A stretch of 64,000 nt of DNA from Eunapius fragilis (Eukaryota; Porifera; Demospongiae; Spongillida; Spongillidae), in assembly GCA_963681505.1 (NCBI GenBank), contig OY811975.1, positions 9,808,230 to 9,872,229 on the forward strand, given 5' to 3'. The first letter of the stretch is position 1; every line of letters starts with the position of its first letter. Made by a program: the position numbers and the translations under genes. Shown piece after piece: positions 22,781-33,355 of the stretch. The notes beneath the pieces were generated by a model, which ran no database searches, was not told the origin of the DNA, and saw nothing but the letters and a program-made list of their open reading frames with translations.

Positions 22781-23805
22781 CATTTTTATGCTTTGTTCCT
22801 TTGCGAGGTATGACCTCTACCAACACGGTAATGTACTATTCGTATGTCCTCTTCGTATACTTATTTGCGTGCGTAAAATATGTGATCTAGGTTATGTGAC
22901 ACATTCAGATTTACTTCTACGAGCTTTGAGTCACATGCTTCTACTTGTGATGCCTCGAGTGCTGAAAAACTCAGAAAAAGGTATGCCGCAAATCAATCGT
23001 TGGACGTTGCTCTGTTTGCTTATGTTTCTTAACCTGTTTCACGCGCAAAAGGAAAGGAGTAATTTGCTGTGTCACTCGGTAGAACAAAAGGTGGTAACCC
23101 AATGGTTAGCATGTTTTTTTTTTCTATTTGTTGCGCATGTGAGTTATGCCTGTTGCATTAATCAGAGAAGGGGTACATCCCCCTCGTTGGAATGCCATAT
23201 GAAACATCTGAACCATCGCGTAAGTGGTCGTTTGAACCGTCATATTAAGGTAGGAAGTCCCGAAGTTTCAAAAACGCTCAATTTTTTTTACCCTGGAGAG
23301 GTATGCGTTGTGATGTCAAATTTGAATTTGTTTGATTTTTTTTCCGAAATTTTTTGGATGAAAAATAATAATGAAAGTTCGAAATGCAGTTGCTATATCT
23401 TGGCTCTGGAGCATCTTTGCAACTTTTTATTATGGAATCTAAATGATGTCGTATATTTATATAGAAAATTAACTTTTGCATAATTAATAAGCAGGTACAT
23501 ATCTTTAAAGCATACCTGAAAGATAGAAAATCACAAAAAAAAAAATATCTAACTTTGTACGTCGCAAATTTCTATTTAAAAAATTCAGGGAGATCTTAGC
23601 GTTTGGATCCATCTTTTGTTCGAGACAGAATTCCGATATTGCATTCCGTTCAAAACATACGCTAATTCCTTTTAAAAATCAGCCCAGAGATTGTTTGCAC
23701 AGTGTAATTTATTCATAGCACTTAGACTCGTATCCAGCCCCTACATGGGTTGATTAGGTCATCGCTACAGCGATGACGACAGCCAGAAATTTCTATTTGT
23801 ACGTA

Positions 23806-24068
23806 AGGGGGCGTCTCCTAACTATTATGGAAAAGCTAGCGCCATTTTGACGTTGGGCCAGGCTGGTGACGTTTTGACCAAAAAAATGGCGTCCGAACTC
23901 GTAGGGGAGGGGGGGGAGGGGGGGGAGGGGGGGGAGGGGGGGGGAGGGGGGGAGGGGGGGGAGGGGGGGAGGGGGGGGAGGGGGGGAGGGGGGGGAGGGG
24001 GGGAGGGGCGGGGGAATGAAACATCACAATGACGTTATCTTTTCCAAAATAGTTTGGAGACGCCCCCT
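23806..24068. mobile_element. MITE with AGGGGGCGTCTCC ends
   Basis: The left end AGGGGGCGTCTCCTAACTA and right end TAGTTTGGAGACGCCCCCT are inverted repeats continuing through TGGAAAAG and a GACGTT-like motif (about 45 bp). The core is a long GGGGGGAG-type purine tract (23904-24012). The ends resemble those of the larger element at 58514-59760 (AGGGGGCTTGTCCAAACTA), which suggests one family. A TA may be the target duplication. Confidence 0.75.
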
Positions 24069-24539
24069 AAAATATACGACTTGACCTGGAACATCGTTCC
24101 CACGACAGCGCACAGTGGGACGGCTTACTTTAGCTTCAGATTCATTTCATGAAAGCTTATACCTCACTGCACTGTGCTGTGTCTGAATAGGTTCTACGAT
24201 ATCGGTTAGTTGAACATCATAGGACCTTCCGAAACCGAGATGCAAGCACCTATGAGTATCGGTATTGCATGCGTCGAGCGTGAGCCGGCATGTGCTTGGT
24301 TTGAGTGCAGTGATAAGATTGGTGTAGGTACGTCAAAAACCGCATGCCCGCCTTTTTTTTGCCCAGGCCATCCTTTTCCGCGCGGGTTGTCGATGAGTTT
24401 GTTCCTGGTGTTCGCACCTTCATTGTATGTGTGGATCCTCTAAGCTAACTCGTCTTCTTTCAACAACGTTGTAATCTGCCATTCCAAACGGACACGCCCT
24501 GGTAAACTTATGTATATAATGGTACAGTATATATAACCG

Positions 24540-24680
24540 GTGGAGTGTCGAAGCACGTTTTTTTGGGTTCGAATCCTGGTGAAATCGAGTTTTTTTTTTC
24601 CCCCTTATGTCTATGTGTGTGTGGAGACACGTTTTTGGGGTTCGAATCCTGGTGAGGCTTCATCCTTTTTTCTTCTTAGC
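24540..24680 (+). repeat. tRNA/SINE-like remnant with two B-box motifs
   Basis: GGTTCGAATCCTGGTGA occurs twice, at about 24570 and 24639, each after a CACGTTTTT stretch. GGTTCGAATCC matches the pol III B box / T-arm consensus. No complete cloverleaf can be drawn, so I read this as a tandemly duplicated tRNA-derived fragment or SINE piece and not as a tRNA gene. Confidence 0.4.
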
Positions 24681-24856
24681 AGAGAGTGCAGAGGATGTTG
24701 TGTTGTAGTATTAAATTTTATTTGTGGGATGTTTTTTCTGGTGCAAATTAGCTTGCATGGTGGTCAATAATATACGGGCAGCTGTTACGCAATATATATG
24801 CAAGCAATGCTGCAACAAGCAAACTAGTTCAGATAAATATCTCCTGAATCAATTAT

Positions 24857-24857
24857 A

Positions 24858-24893
<36 letters not shown>
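24857..24893. repeat. (GT)n microsatellite
   Basis: Uninterrupted GT dinucleotide run of about 36 bp. Confidence 0.95.
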
Positions 24894-24894
<1 letters not shown>

Positions 24895-24957
24895 GTATGT
24901 TGGATTTATTAATACTAGTTGGCAGTCGTGCACAGGCGACGCTGCACCAAGAGTTGT

Positions 24958-25058
24958 CAATAGGAGAGAGGGTAGTGGTGAGGGACTACCTACATGGCCC
25001 TGGAGAGAGGGTAGTGGTGAGAGACTACCCACATGGCCCCTGGAGAGAGGGTAGTGTG
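24958..25058. repeat. Two to three 39-bp minisatellite units
   Basis: GGAGAGAGGGTAGTGGTGAG, then AGACTACCTACATGGCCCT: the same unit as the long array at 30010-31220, in the opposite orientation. The last unit breaks off inside GTAGTGTGCG, exactly where homology to the 43.3-kb gene start begins. Confidence 0.9.
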
Positions 25059-25059
25059 C

Positions 25060-25370
25060 GCATAGAGGCGTTTATAGCAGCATCCATCTGTAAACCAGAT
25101 CACATCACGTTAGTCCTTTTGCATTTGGAGCAGAGGCCAACCCCCCCCCCCCCTCCCCCATGACCCCCTTAATCCCCGTCGCTCAACACTCACCGTCGCT
25201 AGCAGCATGTACGTGTAGCAGCGCACGTGAATAAAAATTATTTAAAATCAGTGCCATGTGACGCCATCCGCATCCCGAAGCATTACTCCCGTCGCATTAC
25301 TTTATTCCCGTTGCAATGATCATTCCCGTCGCAATGAATCATTCCGAACAGGAACAGAGACCAGCAAAGA
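25060..25370 (-). pseudogene. Duplicated promoter and start codon of the 43.3-kb mini-exon gene
   Basis: This 310-bp segment is nearly identical to 43342-43671, differing by a few single bases (for example CAGCATG against CAGCGTG). It contains the minus-strand ATG at 25090 and the first nine codons (MDAAINASM), then stops at a 39-bp minisatellite unit. The splice donor and all downstream exons are missing, so the copy is a promoter plus a truncated exon 1. A 19-bp-family piece (25285-25345) is part of the duplicated upstream DNA. Confidence 0.75.
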
Positions 25371-25385
25371 ACAGAGGAACCGTTA

Positions 25386-25625
25386 GTCATTTGAGGGTGA
25401 TAGGCAGTGATGTGTGAGGGTGATAAGCAGTGATGTGAGGGTGATAAGCAGTGATGTGAGGGTGATAAGCAGTGATGTGAGGGTGATAAGCAGTGATGTG
25501 AGGGTAATAAGCAGTGATATGTGGGGGTGATAAGCAGTGATGTGAGGGTGATAAGCAGTATGTGAGGGTGATAGGCAGTGATGTGTGAGGGTGATAGGCA
25601 GTGATGTGTGAGGGTGATACATGTA
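25386..25625. repeat. 21-bp minisatellite (GTGATAAGCAGTGATGTGAG + G)
   Basis: About eleven units, some lengthened to 23-24 bp by an extra GTG. The same family occurs in the opposite orientation at 37445-37565. Confidence 0.92.
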
Positions 25626-26220
25626 GATGTACAGTTTTACAAGTTATGTGAGGGTGAAAGTTCATATATGGTTCCACCCCTAATGTATAAAAGGATGGCC
25701 CATATGTAGTAGTACACCCATACAAGGTTGTACTCGTTATACGTGTACATGTACTCGTGTGTGTGCAACTCGGTCGGTGTGATTCTCTTGTTAATTTGAA
25801 ACTTGCGTTCAATTGGTTTAAAATTCATGCAGTAGCTAGTGATGGTCAAGTGAACGACGCTCGTTAGATAGGGTGGGATGGGTGATACTGTACTCACATC
25901 CTCCACATGTGCACGCACAGGTACACCTCCACTGGTCCCAAGAATTAAACCCACACACCAGTGCTGATGTACACACACATCATTCACACCCTGGGAAGCA
26001 CTCACACATTTTTCAAACCACCCTGCAACAGGCCTGTCAACTGGGCACACATTTTTATAACCACCCGTTCCCTTGCAACAGGCCTGTCTTGTATTTTGCA
26101 CGCACAGGGACACCTCCACTGGTCCCTACTCCTTCACCTCAACGCAGCCTTGACCTTAAATACTCATGTGTACATGTACACATAACACCACCTCACTCCA
26201 CACCACACCACCCTCACTAG
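25626..26220. other. Low-complexity region with an internal duplication
   Basis: ACGCACAGGTACACCTCCAC (about 25912) and ACGCACAGGGACACCTCCAC (about 26101) are a duplicated segment. GCAACAGGCCTGTC also occurs twice (26027, 26076). ORFs here show no recognisable protein. Confidence 0.45.
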
Positions 26221-26224
26221 ATGG

Positions 26225-26463
26225 GTTCACCGACCTGTCCAAAACCGCACCCACTGCGGGGAACACGTCTGTGTCCTCAAACAGGCTGTCGTCTGACGGC
26301 TGGCTGAGGGCCGAGGGGGGCTCGTACAAAGACCCCCCCCCCCTGGGGGGGGGGGGGGTTGGTGCTATGGCGACAGGGCACTGGGCTCCAGGCACAGCAG
26401 AGTGTAGACCCCACGTAGCCAGCTCTCTAAGTCCTCCAGGTTGCTGAAGGACCTGACCTTCTT
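26225..26463 (-). pseudogene. Candidate protein-coding fragments, unrecognised
   Basis: Two protein-like segments lie on the minus strand in different frames. One (26460-26375) reads FSNLEDLESWLRGVYTLLCL. The other (26332-26225) reads SQPSDDSLFEDTDVFPAVGA, ending at a donor-like GACAGGTCGG. A long C/G homopolymer (26334-26358) separates them, so a length change there could explain the frame difference. I do not recognise the family. They may be one or two exons of a real gene, or a degraded copy. Confidence 0.35.
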
Positions 26464-27024
26464 GTACTGTAACTGTAGCTATAAGTCCTTCCAGCACTTC
26501 TTCCTTTGCATCCAACAAAAAACGAATCGCAATACTTCCAACAACCCTTCCAACTGGCTCCAAAATTGTAGCAAAACTGTTTCGTACACCTGTTATCAAT
26601 ACACCTCCCTTTCTTTGTTAACTTCGTTAACTTTGTTAACCCATTTTTCGAGAGGTTCTCCAAGCAAGACGTGCCTAATATGTAAAAATCCTGATTTAGA
26701 ACTACATGCAATTGCCGTTCAACGCTTCTCTTTTGGGGACAAATTAAGAGCATTTTTTTGTGTGATTTTTGGTGGTAATGTTTGTACATGTTTTTTTTTT
26801 TTTTTTTGGTTGATATTAGATATTAAACAACAGCAAGTGATTAATAATAACACTGTCTATTAAATTACTGTCATAAGCATGAAAGAGGACCTGACATTGA
26901 GGACCTGACAGTAGTGGGGTGGAAACAGAGGACCTCTCTGTGGTGGGCTGGACAAAGAGGAACTGACAGTTGTGGAATGGACAAAGAGGACTCCCGATAC
27001 GGCCCCGTTTCGCCCCCGTTTACA

Positions 27025-27300
27025 TCCATCGCAATGGATCATTCCCGTTGTAATGGATCATTCCCGTCGCAACGGATTATTCTCGTCGCAATGGATCATT
27101 CCCGTCGCACAGGATCATTCCCGTTGCATTACTTTTATACCCGTTGCAATGTACACATCCCGTCGCAATTGATTTGTCCCGTCGCAACAGATCATTCCCG
27201 TAACATTACTTTCATTTCCGTCGCAATGGATTATACCCACATTCCCGTCGCATTACTTTTACAATGCACCCTTCCCGTCGCAACTGTTTAACATTACTTT
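27025..27300. repeat. 19-bp minisatellite array, degenerate
   Basis: Units of the CCCGTCGCAAT family with irregular spacing and GCATTACTTTTA variants. Confidence 0.85.
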
Positions 27301-27412
27301 TGGTAATGATTTACAGCAAGCACAACTTTTGTTTTGGTAGTATTGAAATTAAATAGAATTAAGTATAGTGCAAATCTTTTCATATGCTTATGATGGTATG
27401 GAATTGTCCCCC

Positions 27413-27515
27413 GATGCCAGGGCCCCAGGACAGGCAACTCTGCTGCCTGTCCATTTGTGTCACTCCGTAGGACTTGGTACGACGTCCACCCCCATCAGAG
27501 GTTCTCATGCTGGCT
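27413..27515 (+). repeat. Copy of an intron/exon border from the kinase gene at 32.6 kb
   Basis: This segment is the inverted duplicate of 32745-32615. It includes the acceptor-like CTCCGTAG|GACTTGG and the codons GLGTTSTPIRGSHAGL, with 8-10 differences and small gaps. After CTGGCTTG the two copies diverge. It is a stray piece of the kinase gene's intron and exon start. Confidence 0.7.
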
Positions 27516-27544
27516 TGGCCCCCTTAGCTCGGCCCCCACCTGGT

Positions 27545-27655
27545 GTCCCTGCTGGTAAAAATGACATTTACACAGGTATCCCCTTTGTCCAAAAACCTTC
27601 CCACATTCAGAACACTCAAAATTCTTCTCCTGTGTATGGACCATCATTGCCATTC
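27545..27655 (-). pseudogene. Degenerate C2H2 zinc-finger fragment
   Basis: The minus strand reads VHTQEKNFECSECGKVFGQR, then GYLCKCHF. It has the HTGEKP-type linker and the CxxC and GKxF blocks of tandem C2H2 fingers, but the first zinc-binding histidine position is Cys, so the finger is not intact. It borders a 19-bp array. It is likely a captured fragment of a C2H2 gene. Confidence 0.6.
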
Positions 27656-27990
27656 ATCATTCCCGTCGCAAAGAGTCATTCCCGTCGCAAGAGATTATTC
27701 CCGTTGCAATGCACTCTGCCCGTCGCAATGAATTATTCCCGTCGCAATAGATCATTCCCATCGCAAAGGGTCATTGCCGTTGCAAGAGATTATTCCCGTC
27801 GCAATGCACTCTTCCCGTCGCAATCGATTATTCCCGTCGCAAAAGATCATTTCCGTCGTGAATAGTGCATTGCGACGGGAATAAAAGTAATGCAACGGGA
27901 ATGATCTTTGCAACGGGAATAATCCAATGCGACGGGAAGGGTGCATTGCGACGGGGATTAGATAAAGTATTGCGACGGGAATGATCCTTT
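27655..27990. repeat. Head-to-head 19-bp arrays (inverted at about 27857)
   Basis: Units read CCCGTCGCAATNGAT in plus orientation up to about 27855 and ATTGCGACGGGAAT in minus orientation afterwards, making an inverted repeat of roughly 130 bp per arm. Confidence 0.85.
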
Positions 27991-28107
27991 GTGACGGATG
28001 AGGCTATATTGCTATTTGCTATTATTGCATCATGGTTAGGATGTTGGGGTGTGGGTTTGTGTATGTCTGGGGACGGGAACATGCATGTGTGCCACGCCAG
28101 CTAGCTA

Positions 28108-28540
28108 GGCTATATAACAGTGGAGTGTGTGCGTGTTTTTATAAAGCCTGTACTGACAGTGACTACTGCTTCCTCTGTTCTGCCTGGTTACTCTGTTCGG
28201 TGACCATCTTAGCAGAGCACTCATGGTCCTTCTCTGTTGTGTGTGGGGGTGCTATTTAAATTGCATGGGTGTGCCTCATTTCCTAGCGCCCAAAGGGGGG
28301 CGTGGGGGGTTGTTTGTATTGTCATAGGACATTTAAATTTTGTTTGAAAGAGTGAATTGCGATAAGGATTTGGGACAGCTTGATTCGTGTGGGCAAATTG
28401 CGTCCTGCTCAGTGTATGATGACTATTTGTTCAGTTCAGCGGTTCCTGTGTCTCTGTTTGGTGATTCGTTCAGTTTGGAGGTTGCTGGTTCATTTGTTCC
28501 TGTTTGGTGACTACTGGTCTGTTAAGTCTGGAGGTTGCTA
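28108..28540. other. No gene seen
   Basis: Mixed sequence with repeated TTTGGTGA/GGTTGCT phrases, which also occur in the dispersed family that follows. No ORF of merit. Confidence 0.4.
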
Positions 28541-28700
28541 GATCCTGTATTCCTGTTTGGAGACTTAGTTGTGGATTGATCGCTTTTTATTGAACATTTA
28601 CCACTACATTTTCAAAGGTGAGGCTTTATTTTTTAGAACCACATAAAAAAGGTGATGGTGTTTGGAGGGACAGGTTGGAAGCTGGGTAGTGATAATAAGA
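28540..28700. repeat. Dispersed non-coding repeat
   Basis: Same family as 5870-6060 and 29340-29490 (GGTGAGGCTTTATTTTTTAG, AACCACATAAAA, GGTGATGGTGTTTGG). Confidence 0.6.
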
Positions 28701-29214
28701 TGTGAATTTCAGCTATTTATAGCAGGGACTGGCATGATGAGGGTATAGTCCCATGGTAAGGGGGCTGGCATGATGGTTCTCAACATGTTATTAAATAACA
28801 GTTATCATCTTTCTTGATCTTGTTTCTTCTTTGAAAACTTGCTTGGAATTGGATTGGAACCAGGGTATGTCTGGTCAATTGACCACCATAGTCTTGTTCC
28901 CAGACATAAGGCTGATCGTATAAGGTTGGGTATGTGGACAAGAATGCCACATGAACGTCAGGTGACCACACCTTATTGCACACAAACATGCATGAGTTTC
29001 CTTTAATAATAAATCTCCATTATTGATGACAATATGACAAATAGGTGTAAATTACTACATACATCGTTTTAAATTATAATACTATAGGACATTGTTGTTG
29101 ATAGGGATCTCCGTTACTATATATAGCTTCATGATTTGCATGCAGACAAGACATCACAGATCAAGTTGCAACACACACACACACCAAATCAGACATTTTA
29201 GGCACACACCATAT

Positions 29215-29490
29215 AAGGTACACGCCTTATAAGCACTTTAGGCTATCTTCGTTCTATGTCGGGTTATAAAAGAATTAATCTCCTTCCTCCTTTTTTTTTT
29301 CACTCTAGCGGTTGCTAGTGACCGCCGGTATATTCTGTCCCTGGTTGGAGACTTAGTGGTCGCTTATTATCGACCATTCAGCTTGGTGAGGCTCCCATGA
29401 GGCTTTATTTAGAACCAGATAAAATAGCTGATGATTGAGGGTGTTTGGGAGGGGAGTGGAAGCTGGTTTTGTGGGTAGAGGAAATAAATT
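29215..29490. repeat. Dispersed non-coding repeat with upstream extension
   Basis: The upstream half (ACTTTAGGCTATCTTC, TCTATGTCGG, TTTTTCACTCTAGC) matches 37607-37680. The downstream half matches 5870-6060 and 28540-28700. The family is therefore at least 270 bp long. Confidence 0.6.
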
Positions 29491-29797
29491 ACTTGGATCT
29501 ATGTGAATGTACACATGCGCACAACAATACAAGTTGTGAACGAGAGTGTGTGAATCATGTGTAAAAAAAAAAAAACAGACCAAGCCCTTAGCATTATAAG
29601 CAAACAGATACATGTAGATATCTGGTTCAGGAACTATTTTGCCTCCTGGAACCAACCCCCCTGTTTCCAGGGGAATTATCTTATTTTTAAGTTAGTAATT
29701 TTTAATACAGAATCAATACAACTATAATCAGAATCATGGTAAGAAAGATTTGGTTCGTGCCAATTCTTTGTTCAAATTGCGTCCTGCTCAGTTGTAG

Positions 29798-29870
29798 GTG
29801 GTTGAAAATGATGGATGAAGACAAGAAGGAAGATGTCCAGGAAGTGATGGAGGATGACGACCAGGAAGAG
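29798..29870 (+). CDS. Possible acidic mini-exon
   Basis: A 73-nt segment between AGTTGTAG and GAAGAG|GTAATC reads MMDEDKKEDVQEVMEDDDQE in one frame. The borders fit GT/AG rules. No neighbouring exon can be joined with confidence, so this remains a suggestion. Confidence 0.25.
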
Positions 29871-30009
29871 GTAATCTTCATCCATCCATGTCCATGTATG
29901 TGTCAGACTACATATAGGAGGTTGGTTGGGCTTGGGGAGGGCAGCTAACTATGTTGAGAGCTTGAGCTTTACCGTTGCATGGATGACATTTATGCTTGGT
30001 ATGGGTCCC

Positions 30010-31222
30010 GTTATCTTGTAGTCTCTTACCACTACCCTCTCTCTAGGGCCATGGTCTCTCACCACTACCATCTCTCCAGGGCCATGTAGGTAGTCTCTCA
30101 CCACTACCCTCTCTCCAGGGCCATGTAGGTAGTCTCTCACCACTACCCTCTCTCCAGGGCCATGTAGGTAGTCTCTCACCACTACCCTCTCTCCAGGGGC
30201 CATGTAGGTAGTCTCTCACCCTTACCCTCTCTCTAGGGCCATGTAGGTAGTCTCTCACCACAACCCTCTCTCCAGGGCCATGTAGGTAGTCTCTCACCAC
30301 TACCCTCTCTCTAGGGCCATGTAGGTAGTCTCTCACCACTACCCTCTCTCCAGGGGCCATGTAGGTAGTCTCTCACCACTACCCTCTCTCCAGGGCCTTG
30401 GAGGTAGGCTCTCACCACTACCCTCTCTCCAGGGCCATGTAGGTAGTCTCTCACCACTACCCTCTCTCCAGGGCCATGTAGGTAGTCTCTCACCACTACC
30501 CTCTCTCTAGGGTCATGTAGGTAGTCTCTCACCACTACCCTCTCTCCAGGGCCATGTAGGTAGTCTCTCACCACTACCCTCTCTCTAGGGCCATGTAGGT
30601 AGTCTCTCACCACTACCCTCTCTCCAGGGCCTTGTAGGTAGTCTCTCACCACTACCCTCTCTCTAGGGCCATGTAGGTAGTCTCTCACCACTACCCTCTC
30701 TCTAGGGCCATGTAAGTAGTCTCTCACCACTACCCTCTCTCCAGGGCCTTGTAGGTAGTCTCTCACCACTACCCTCTCTCTAGGGCCATGTAGGTAGTCT
30801 CTCACCACTACCCTCTCTCCAGACCATGTAGGTAGTCTCTCACCACTACCCTCTCTCTAGGGCCATGTAGGTAGTCTCTCACCACTACCCTCTCTCCAGG
30901 GCCATGTAGGTAGTCTCTCACCACTACCCTCTCTCCAGGGCCTTGTAGGTAGTCTCTCACCACTACCCTCTCTCCAGGGCCATGTAGGTAGTCTCTCACC
31001 CTTACCCTCTCTCCAGGACCTTGTAGGTAGTCTCTCACCACTACCCTCTCTCCAGGGCCATGTAGGTAGTCTCTCACCACTACCCTCTCTCCAGACCATG
31101 TAGGTAGTCTCTCACCACTACCCTCTCTCCAGGGCCATGTAGGTAGTCTCTCACCACTACCCTCTCTCTAGGGCCTTGTAGGTAGTCTCTCACCACTACC
31201 CTCTCTCCAGGGCCATGTAGGT
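30010..31222. repeat. 39-bp minisatellite array
   Basis: About 31 units of GTAGTCTCTCACCACTACCC + TCTCTCCAGGGCCATGTAG. The 39-bp period is divisible by three, so minus-strand frames repeat 13-residue blocks such as VRDYLHGPGERVV without stops. Variants are CTCTCTAGG, CTTGTAGG and a 5-bp deletion (CCAGACCATG). There is no start or splice context, so these are repeat ORFs. Confidence 0.93.
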
Positions 31223-31498
31223 GTTAGGGAGGTGAAGAATTCAGAACATATAAACAACACAGAGCTAGCCTGAGAATGCAGTTTCAAACCTACCCATAAG
31301 CTTTAATTGCTATAGGTCATAATCGATAACCGGAGAGCCACATGAGAAAATAAAGTATTGCAATGCAAATAACTTGAATGAGGATGATTACAGAGGGCAT
31401 TGATAAACTTGATATTTTAATGTCTGAGTCTTAATGACATGTGATTCCACCATATCTCTGGTTACATACGGCACTGCTTATGGTAACAAATAAAAGTG

Positions 31499-32661
31499 TT
31501 AGTCAGCAGCGTCTTGTCTTGCTGCGAGAACATCTTGAAGACGTCGAACACCTGGAAGATCATTGACACACCGGACACCATCGTCATGGATTGTACCTCT
31601 TCTGATCATTTGTTGAACCATAGATAGTATTATACTATCTATGGTTGAACAAGTTCAGGTACATTATCCAATCCAGTAAATTCATCCATTTTATGATATT
31701 GGGCATTTCCAGCAAAGTGGAACCCATTAGCTGTTTTATTGACGTAAGTAAGCCACAGTATCATGTATCCTAACTGGTGAATATCCAAAGACTCGACGTT
31801 ACTTAAGTTGGAATACATGCAAGATGATTTCGCGTATCTATGAAACCAAACACCAAATCGTTTTGGAAAATAAAGGTTCCGTCTCATGCACAGAATGATC
31901 AAAGTCAATAAAACGTATCCCACCAGAGGTTGGATCAAAGCATATGTTTTCAAGACGTATGTCACAGTGTTCAATATTGGAATTATGCACAGCATCGAGA
32001 GCAACAATAAGCAAATCAACAAAGTCACGTAGGCACAATATGGCTTCTACCTCAGTAAGCGGTGGAAGGCAGGCTCGATACCGATGAATAGCATGATCTA
32101 CATATTCAGTACTCAACCATAAAACGTTCTCATAGAAAACAGCGTATTCACACTGTGACCTTTCTTTTATTTTCGTCAATGTCACGTGTGCTTCTTAACT
32201 CACAAACTTCAGTATTTGCTCTTCGTCAGTATTATCCGACACCTTTAAAACAATAGAATTTCCGCTAAAGCATTGCTCAATGCATGTAAAATTTTGACGT
32301 CGAAAAAATCCTGACGTATTCACTGCACCAATATAAAGCCTGAACAAGTAATAACTTGCTCTCCTATCCCTTTGCTGAAAAATGGCAGTAGTAAGTTGAT
32401 TGACAACTGTAAAAATTCTGTTCTTTATGTCATCCAAAACCAAACATTCGGCAGTGTAAACAAAACAAATATGCTCATAAGACCACTTGCAACGGATTAA
32501 TAATGCAATACTCAATATCGTATGAGCACCATCAAAGGCAGATGGCAAATGTAGACAATAGCCAGGAGAGTTCACATTGCATGTGGCGAGATATCTGCAG
32601 TGAAAATTGGCGTACAAGCCAGCATGAGAACCTCTGATGGGGGTGGACGTCGTACCAAGTC
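31499..32661 (-). pseudogene. Divergent protein-kinase gene, 3' exons (disrupted)
   Basis: Exon 32661-32204 starts at acceptor CTTTCCGTAG and ends at TTT|GTGAGT. It includes LPSAFDGAHTILSIALLIRC and an ATP-lysine-like IVLKVSD. A 51-bp intron leads to an exon from 32152 with a catalytic loop HCDIRLEN and IRFIDFD in the DFG position. After IDFDHSVHE the reading must shift frame (about 31890) to continue with DIHQLGYMILWLTY. A 32-bp palindromic insertion with target duplication (31612-31650) then adds a stop; without it the frame would continue to the TAA at 31499. The layout (mini-exons then kinase) matches the intact gene at 10.9 kb. Catalytic His-Asp-Asn are retained, but two lesions make it a probable pseudogene unless they are sequence errors. 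Confidence 0.72.
31612..31650. other. 25-bp palindrome flanked by 7-bp direct repeats
   Basis: GTTGAAC (31612-31618) and GTTGAAC (31644-31650) flank a perfect odd palindrome with 12-bp arms CATAGATAGTAT and one central base. It interrupts a kinase reading frame; deleting one GTTGAAC plus the palindrome (32 bp) restores continuity. It may be a micro-MITE or a template-switch product. Confidence 0.8.
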
Positions 32662-32744
32662 CTACGGAAAGAGAGAGTGACACATGGACAGGCAGCAGAG
32701 TTGCCTGCCTGTCCTGGGGCCCTGGCATCGGGGGACAGTTACAC

Positions 32745-33336
32745 CCTCCTCTAGGTCTTGGTCTTCTTGGGGAGGGGGAGAGGCTTCTATTCGGAGAGCA
32801 GAGAACAGACATTGAATTTCACATGACATGGAGATAGATGGTGAAATGAGTAATTTCACTCTTACCTTCCTGATGTGACGAGGCCTGAGCTCGAACTACA
32901 AACAAGAGATGGTTGAAATTTGCGTCATTTTGTATAGAGTTATTGGTGAAAACACAAAACATCCTTGAACTACAGAGATGGTTAAATGAGTCATTTCGGT
33001 GGTCTTACCTCCTTCAACTGGTGGGGCTGAGCTTGGGGCATCTAATGCAGAAAGAGAGTAATTTCAGGGAGGGTGATTAAGGGTAGAATTTAAAATGGGA
33101 ACAACAGGAAACAAAGAACCACGAACAGGGGGGAGGGGGGGGCGGAGCTAAGGGTCCTACGGAAAGTACATTTCAATATTATTCACCAACAACATCATTC
33201 ACAGGAGGGGTTATAAAAGTGTTATAGAGTGATTAATCATTTCAGACTGAGATTGATCAGTATTCAATGCTGCACATACCAGGCTGAAGGGCGCCGTCCT
33301 CAACATCGGGGGGACCCTGAGCAGGGGCAGGCTGGG
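32745..33336 (-). CDS. Four phase-1 mini-exons upstream of the kinase exon
   Basis: Four small exons fit GT/AG borders on the minus strand: 33336-33280 (57 nt), 33041-33009 (33 nt), 32895-32866 (30 nt) and 32786-32745 (42 nt). All are multiples of three. All begin after one carried G and end by leaving one G, so every junction is phase 1, and the next exon (32661) also accepts phase 1. They encode Pro/Ala/Ser/Glu-rich linkers: AQPAPAQGPPDVEDGALQP, DAPSSAPPVEG, VRAQASSHQE and EASPPPQEDQDLEE. The first exon of this gene is not identified nearby. The exon set resembles that at 42685-43371 and could be spliced to it over a long intron, since the phases match. Confidence 0.65.
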
Positions 33337-33355
33337 CTGAAAAAAAAAATACATA

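Noticed and set aside
22788-23483. 231-codon plus-strand ORF
   Set aside because: Composition (runs of Phe and Asn, many Cys) and the lack of any motif or conserved block suggest a chance ORF in T-rich DNA; kept out of the gene list.
24570-24650. tRNA gene
   Set aside because: Only the B-box/T-arm part is present; no acceptor or anticodon stem can be paired.
25386-25625. CRISPR-like regular repeats
   Set aside because: Units are contiguous with no unique spacers, and the surrounding genes are spliced eukaryotic genes; it is a minisatellite.
30311-31099. Minus-strand ORFs of 13-residue repeats (VRDYLHGPGERVV)
   Set aside because: The 39-bp unit is divisible by three and stop-free, so long ORFs are automatic. 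Several frames are open and no start, signal or splice site supports a gene.
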